The notes beneath the pieces are model-generated. The model did not search any database. It saw only the letters and a list, made by a program, of their open reading frames with translations, and had not been told where the DNA came from. A program made the position numbers and the translations under genes. Positions 7,567-10,540 of a stretch of DNA of 10,540 nucleotides are shown piece by piece. The stretch covers positions 1-10,540 of the forward strand of contig JAJBVW010000131.1 in assembly GCA_020866945.1 (NCBI GenBank), written 5' to 3'. Source of the stretch: Oscillospiraceae bacterium (GTDB lineage Bacteria > Bacillota > Clostridia > Oscillospirales > Oscillospiraceae). Each line of letters begins with the position of its first letter. The first letter of the stretch is position 1.

Positions 7567-9423
7567 TCAGTCCTCGTCCTCATCCTCGTCCGTGCTCACG
7601 CCCATATAATTGGACAAAAGCTCACCGGCCTCCTCGGCCTGCTGATACAGCTCGTAATAGTCGTACTCGATAACGCCCTCCAGCTTTTCCGCGATATACA
7701 GGGTACCGTTGCCATACCAAAGCATATAGCCGCCGGTGATGTCCGCGTCATACAGGCCCAAAATCTGCCGCTGGATGGCCAGGCTGTCATATGTATAGCC
7801 GGAGTCGTCCCAGGTCTGTATCCAGGTGCGGACAATCGCCGGAGAGGAGCACTCGTTCTGCCGCAGGGCCACCCGCACAGCCCAGGAGTACAGCGTCTCA
7901 TAGGGGTGCTCATAGGGAACATAACGAGTCCCTCCGGAATAGTAGGAGCTGAAATGGTCGGGGTAGGGCATCCCGCATATCACGTCCACCACCGTGCTGA
8001 TGGCGGGCCAATACTGACCGCAGGGCGCCACATAGTCGTTCGACGTCTCTCCCAGCATATCAACCGCCACATAGGCTCCATGGTCGTGGAGAATATCTGT
8101 CGCATAGGTCAAAAACCGCTGTACGGCCTGCGCTTTGGATTCATTATAGGTGTTTTTCACATCCACAGTACCCTCGTTCTCATAGCTGAGAAGCAGGTTT
8201 GGAAACCGCACGAAGTCAAACTGCACTTCATTGAACCCGAAATCATCTACCACCTCAACAGCCAGGGACACCTTCATTTCCCAGGCTTCCCGGCAGTACG
8301 CGCTGAGCCAATACGATTCATCTATCTGAAAGGGATTTCCGTCCGTGTCTGTGACGGCCCACTCCGGATAAGCCGCAGCCATCACCTTGTCCCGGAAGCA
8401 GGCAATACGGGCCACGCAGTAATATCCGGCGTCCTTTACCATCTGCACCGCCTCCGCAAACTCCTCCATAGTGCTTCCGCAGTAATAATCGTCCAGAACC
8501 CCATAGCTTTCCAGCACCTCAGAGGGATAGGCCACTTTTCCGTTGTCATAGACGGTAAACACAAATGTGTTGATTTCCGTACCCTCGACCTCCTCCAGAC
8601 AGGCCGCTATCTTCTCCGGGTTCGCGTCCTCGGCAATGACATACACAGCGTAGACGCTCTCCGGCATCTCGTTGCCCTCGTTGGCAAAATCCCCCTTCTC
8701 GTGGGGCCAGTAGTCCAAATCCGCCGCGTCGCCCCCGCCGTAGCCGTCGCCCCGGTAGACATGGGTCGCATAGACGTTGCTGTCGTTCGTCCAGTTCTCC
8801 ATGCTCTCCGCATAGGTGGACACCACATAGTCCGCGTTAATCCAGCCAATATCCGTGCCTATTTTCACCTCATACATATGCACGGTGCCATCGTCGCGGA
8901 AATAATCGTAGCCAACCACCTGAAGGGCGTCGCCCTTTTCCGCCAGGCTCCCGGTTTCCACACCGTCCACCTCCGCCAGAAGCGTCACCGGCGTACGGAC
9001 ATAGACGATGCTCTCCTGCAAAAGGTCTGAGCGGTCGTCCGTGATGTACTCGCAGAGGATATAGCCAAACTGTCCATTATAAAAGATGTGGTAGTATTCC
9101 TCTCCCGTCTCCGAAACAAAGGGCGTCCAGCTCTCTATCTCCACATAAGCAGCGCCGCGGCCGCACTGGTATGCCTCCGCAAGGCCCTCGTTATAGACCG
9201 TGGTAGTCAGGGAATCATCCTCTGCCAGGACATAAGCATACACGGAATCCGTCCAGCCGGATTCAGCATACTCGCCGTCCTCCCCTGATGCAGAGCGGCC
9301 AAAATCCATGAACAGCGTGCTGCTGACCGCAAAGACAATCACCAGCACTGCCACCAGCCCCAGCCGCTGCCAGGGTCTCAGGCGGTATCTCCTTCTTCTC
9401 TTTTTCCTGCCATTGTGGGACAT
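7567..9423 (-). CDS. Membrane-anchored SH3-like/DUF4015 putative glycoside hydrolase
   Basis: A 618-residue protein expected to sit in the cell membrane with most of it outside. Residues 1-20 are a very basic cytoplasmic tail, 21-39 a single membrane helix or uncleaved signal. Two SH3-like segments follow (about 91-130, with YYHIFYNGQFGYI, and about 139-201, ending in IGWINADYV). A C-terminal TIM-barrel domain of the DUF4015 type (PF13200) runs from about 257 to 580, marked by FGFNEVQFDFVRFPN. Asp403 in FDFVRFP is a candidate active-site residue. The chain ends in an acidic STDEDEDED tail. SH3-like domains often bind cell wall, so a role on wall or capsular polysaccharide is plausible; enzyme activity is unproven for this family. 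The open frame runs up to an ATG at 9519, but GGAGGAG 7 bases before the ATG at 9423, and a promoter inside the longer frame, fix the shorter start. No clear terminator follows. Confidence 0.88.
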   Translation of the reverse strand: MSHNGRKKRRRRYRLRPWQRLGLVAVLVIVFAVSSTLFMDFGRSASGEDGEYAESGWTDSVYAYVLAEDDSLTTTVYNEGLAEAYQCGRGAAYVEIESWTPFVSETGEEYYHIFYNGQFGYILCEYITDDRSDLLQESIVYVRTPVTLLAEVDGVETGSLAEKGDALQVVGYDYFRDDGTVHMYEVKIGTDIGWINADYVVSTYAESMENWTNDSNVYATHVYRGDGYGGGDAADLDYWPHEKGDFANEGNEMPESVYAVYVIAEDANPEKIAACLEEVEGTEINTFVFTVYDNGKVAYPSEVLESYGVLDDYYCGSTMEEFAEAVQMVKDAGYYCVARIACFRDKVMAAAYPEWAVTDTDGNPFQIDESYWLSAYCREAWEMKVSLAVEVVDDFGFNEVQFDFVRFPNLLLSYENEGTVDVKNTYNESKAQAVQRFLTYATDILHDHGAYVAVDMLGETSNDYVAPCGQYWPAISTVVDVICGMPYPDHFSSYYSGGTRYVPYEHPYETLYSWAVRVALRQNECSSPAIVRTWIQTWDDSGYTYDSLAIQRQILGLYDADITGGYMLWYGNGTLYIAEKLEGVIEYDYYELYQQAEEAGELLSNYMGVSTDEDEDED

Positions 9424-9429
9424 AACAAC

Positions 9430-9436
9430 GCTCCTC
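9430..9436 (-). promoter_or_regulatory. Ribosome binding site that decides the start of the DUF4015 gene
   Basis: On the minus strand GGAGGAG ends 6-7 bases before the ATG at 9421-9423. No comparable site precedes the ATG at 9519. Confidence 0.8.
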
Positions 9437-9457
9437 CAGGGGGATGATTCCCATAAA

Positions 9458-9486
9458 AACATACCACAAATGGCAAAAAATATCAA
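9458..9486 (-). promoter_or_regulatory. SigA-type promoter of the DUF4015 gene
   Basis: On the minus strand TTGATA (9481-9486) and TATGTT (9458-9463) are separated by exactly 17 bases. The -10 lies 34 bases before the ATG at 9423. This predicts a short leader and shows the gene is expressed independently of the SDR upstream. Confidence 0.7.
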
Positions 9487-9550
9487 GCTGGTGGGGAATG
9501 ACGGTATAAATATCGGCAAAATCCGGCAAAAATGACTGTTTCTTTATCCC

Positions 9551-9588
9551 ATAAAACAGCTTTTGCGGGCGCAAGCGCCCGCAAAAGC
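9551..9588 (-). terminator. Strong terminator of the SDR gene
   Basis: GCTTTTGCGGGCGC (9559-9572) and GCGCCCGCAAAAGC (9575-9588) form a near-perfect 13-14 bp stem. In the minus direction it is followed by TGTTTTAT. It lies about 17 bases after the SDR stop codon and separates that gene from the DUF4015 gene. Confidence 0.88.
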
Positions 9589-9605
9589 AAATCTTATGAA
9601 TCGTA

Positions 9606-10373
9606 TTAATACCCGCACGCCGTAGAGCCGCCGTCCACCACCAGGCACTGACCTGTCATGGAGCAGGACATATCGCTCAGAAGATATAGCACCGTATCCG
9701 CGATGCACTGCGGCTCCACCAAATCACGCATGGGGACGTTTGCCACCAGGAAGGGCGGGATGTCCTCCTTTTTCATGCCGGCCATGTGCCCGGCCTTCAC
9801 GCCGCCGGGCGCGATGCAGTTGCAGCGGACGCCAAGCTCCGCCCATTCCACAGCGGCCTGCTTGGTGATGGCCACCACCGCCGCCTTGGACGCGCAGTAA
9901 TGCGGGGCCTGGAGCGGCGGCACCATGCCCCGGATGCCGGCCATGGACGCGATAGCCACAATAGAGCCGCCGTGCTCCTTCATGGACTGCTCCACCACCG
10001 CCTGCATGAGGAAGAAGTTGCCGCGGGCGTTCACATCCATCAGCTTGTCCCATTCCTCCACGGTCAGCTCAAGCCCGGCCTTTCCGGCCATCATGCCAGC
10101 GCATTCCACAAGCCCGGCAATCGGCCCCATGGTCTTGACGACGCTCTCCACACAGGGGCCGATGGCGGCGGTGTCCTCCATATCCAGGGGGAAGAACTCC
10201 ACGGTTCCCAGCCCGGCAAAGGCGGCCCTGGCCTCCTCCATGGCCTTTTCAGAGCGATAGGTGACGGCCACCCTGGCGTTTGCATCCAGCAGGGTGCGCA
10301 CAATATCCCCGCCAATGCCGCCAGTGCCGCCGGTTACCAGCACCACCTGCTGTTTCAAATCAATGGTCTTCAT
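9606..10373 (-). CDS. Short-chain dehydrogenase/reductase (FabG-like), classical SDR
   Basis: A cytosolic NAD(P)-dependent oxidoreductase of the classical SDR type; 255 residues is typical. The Rossmann nucleotide motif is TGGTGGIG at 14-21. Arg40 after the second strand favours NADP(H). The usual NAG motif reads ECAG (90-93), with Cys in place of Asn. The catalytic tetrad is complete: Asn115 in DVNARG, Ser143, Tyr159 and Lys163 (YCASK). The C-terminus GQCLVVDGG is standard. The substrate cannot be told; 3-oxoacyl reductase, sugar or sterol dehydrogenases share this pattern, and it lacks features specific to any. GGAGG (10381-10385) lies 7 bases before the ATG. It follows mnmG by 48 bases on the same strand and may be read from the mnmG transcript, and it ends at a strong terminator. 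Confidence 0.94.
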   Translation of the reverse strand: MKTIDLKQQVVLVTGGTGGIGGDIVRTLLDANARVAVTYRSEKAMEEARAAFAGLGTVEFFPLDMEDTAAIGPCVESVVKTMGPIAGLVECAGMMAGKAGLELTVEEWDKLMDVNARGNFFLMQAVVEQSMKEHGGSIVAIASMAGIRGMVPPLQAPHYCASKAAVVAITKQAAVEWAELGVRCNCIAPGGVKAGHMAGMKKEDIPPFLVANVPMRDLVEPQCIADTVLYLLSDMSCSMTGQCLVVDGGSTACGY

Positions 10374-10421
10374 ACGCTTTCCTCCATAGTCTAAATAGTT
10401 GTTATGTAAATCATATTATGT

Positions 10422-10540
10422 TTACTCGCGGTCGTTATGTCCCTGACTTCCCTTTTCCGCCCATATCATCAGGGCGGTCAAATCCGCCGGGGAGACGCCG
10501 GAAATGCGGCTGGCCTGGCCAAAGCTGGCGGGGCGTATCT
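10422..10540 (-). CDS. mnmG: C-terminal end of tRNA uridine-5-carboxymethylaminomethyl synthase MnmG (partial)
   Basis: Only the last 38 codons are in the window; the gene continues past the right edge. The frame reads IRPASFGQASRISGVSPAD then LTALMIWAEKGSQGHNDRE and stops at TAA (10422-10424). GQASRISGVSPAD is the hallmark C-terminal helix segment of MnmG/GidA, the FAD protein that with MnmE modifies the wobble uridine (position 34) of certain tRNAs. This C-terminal region contacts MnmE and tRNA. The tail after it is rich in charged residues and of ordinary length. The frame begins two bases inside the window edge. Confidence 0.92.
   Translation of the reverse strand, partial: IRPASFGQASRISGVSPADLTALMIWAEKGSQGHNDRE

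Noticed and set aside
4881..9030. Long plus-strand open frames opposite the molybdenum hydroxylase, ridA and DUF4015 genes (4881-6122, 6144-7217, 7054-9030)
   Set aside because: Their translations are rich in Arg, Pro, Gly and His without any domain, and each lies opposite a gene whose protein family is clear.
9424..9519. ATG at 9519 as start of the DUF4015 protein
   Set aside because: No RBS precedes it, and the -35/-10 pair lies inside this stretch. The ATG at 9423 has GGAGGAG and begins a proper basic tail plus membrane helix.
1..10540. tRNA, rRNA, CRISPR array, insertion sequence or phage features
   Set aside because: I found no repeat-spacer pattern, transposase, terminal inverted repeats flanking genes, or cloverleaf-like segment. 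All gaps between genes are under 300 bases and are explained by terminators, promoters and leaders.

Overview
The window looks like ordinary chromosomal DNA from a GC-rich anaerobic Firmicute, most likely a gut Clostridia of the Oscillospiraceae type. This is an inference from several things: a membrane pyrophosphatase with the sodium-type glutamate, a one-chain molybdenum hydroxylase of the clostridial 'selenium-dependent xanthine dehydrogenase' kind, a DUF4015 membrane-anchored glycoside-hydrolase-like protein, strong GGAGG-type ribosome binding sites and high G+C third positions. I see no phage, transposon, CRISPR, tRNA or rRNA.

Layout. Plus strand, 30-2162: a complete potassium-dependent membrane pyrophosphatase (hppA) closed by a terminator. 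Plus strand, about 2331-3700: a MATE efflux transporter whose reading frame is broken near 2670-2690. It ends at a hairpin terminator that appears to serve both strands. Everything from 3767 to the right edge is on the minus strand. Read in transcription order from the right these are: the last 38 codons of mnmG (10540-10422); an SDR oxidoreductase (10373-9606) ending in a strong terminator; a membrane-anchored SH3/DUF4015 protein (9423-7567) with its own clear promoter; a RidA deaminase (7488-7117) directly followed after 13 bases by the 854-residue xanthine-dehydrogenase-like enzyme (7103-4539); and an uncharacterised beta/alpha-barrel protein (4432-3767) with a putative promoter of its own.

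How the genes may work together. The pyrophosphatase uses the pyrophosphate released by biosynthesis to energise the membrane, and MATE exporters are driven by such ion gradients, but nothing links the two genes beyond adjacency. RidA and the molybdenum hydroxylase form a convincing two-gene operon. RidA removes reactive enamine/imine intermediates and the hydroxylase is expected to act on purines or related N-heterocycles, so a role in purine or heterocycle breakdown is plausible but inferred. The SDR sits where rsmG is often found behind mnmG.

The most interesting observation is the broken MATE frame. The two halves overlap at an in-frame TTTAAAA slippery heptamer followed by a possible two-tier stem, so programmed -1 frameshifting has to be weighed against a simple one-base deletion or a sequence error. 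No clearly novel multi-gene system is visible.
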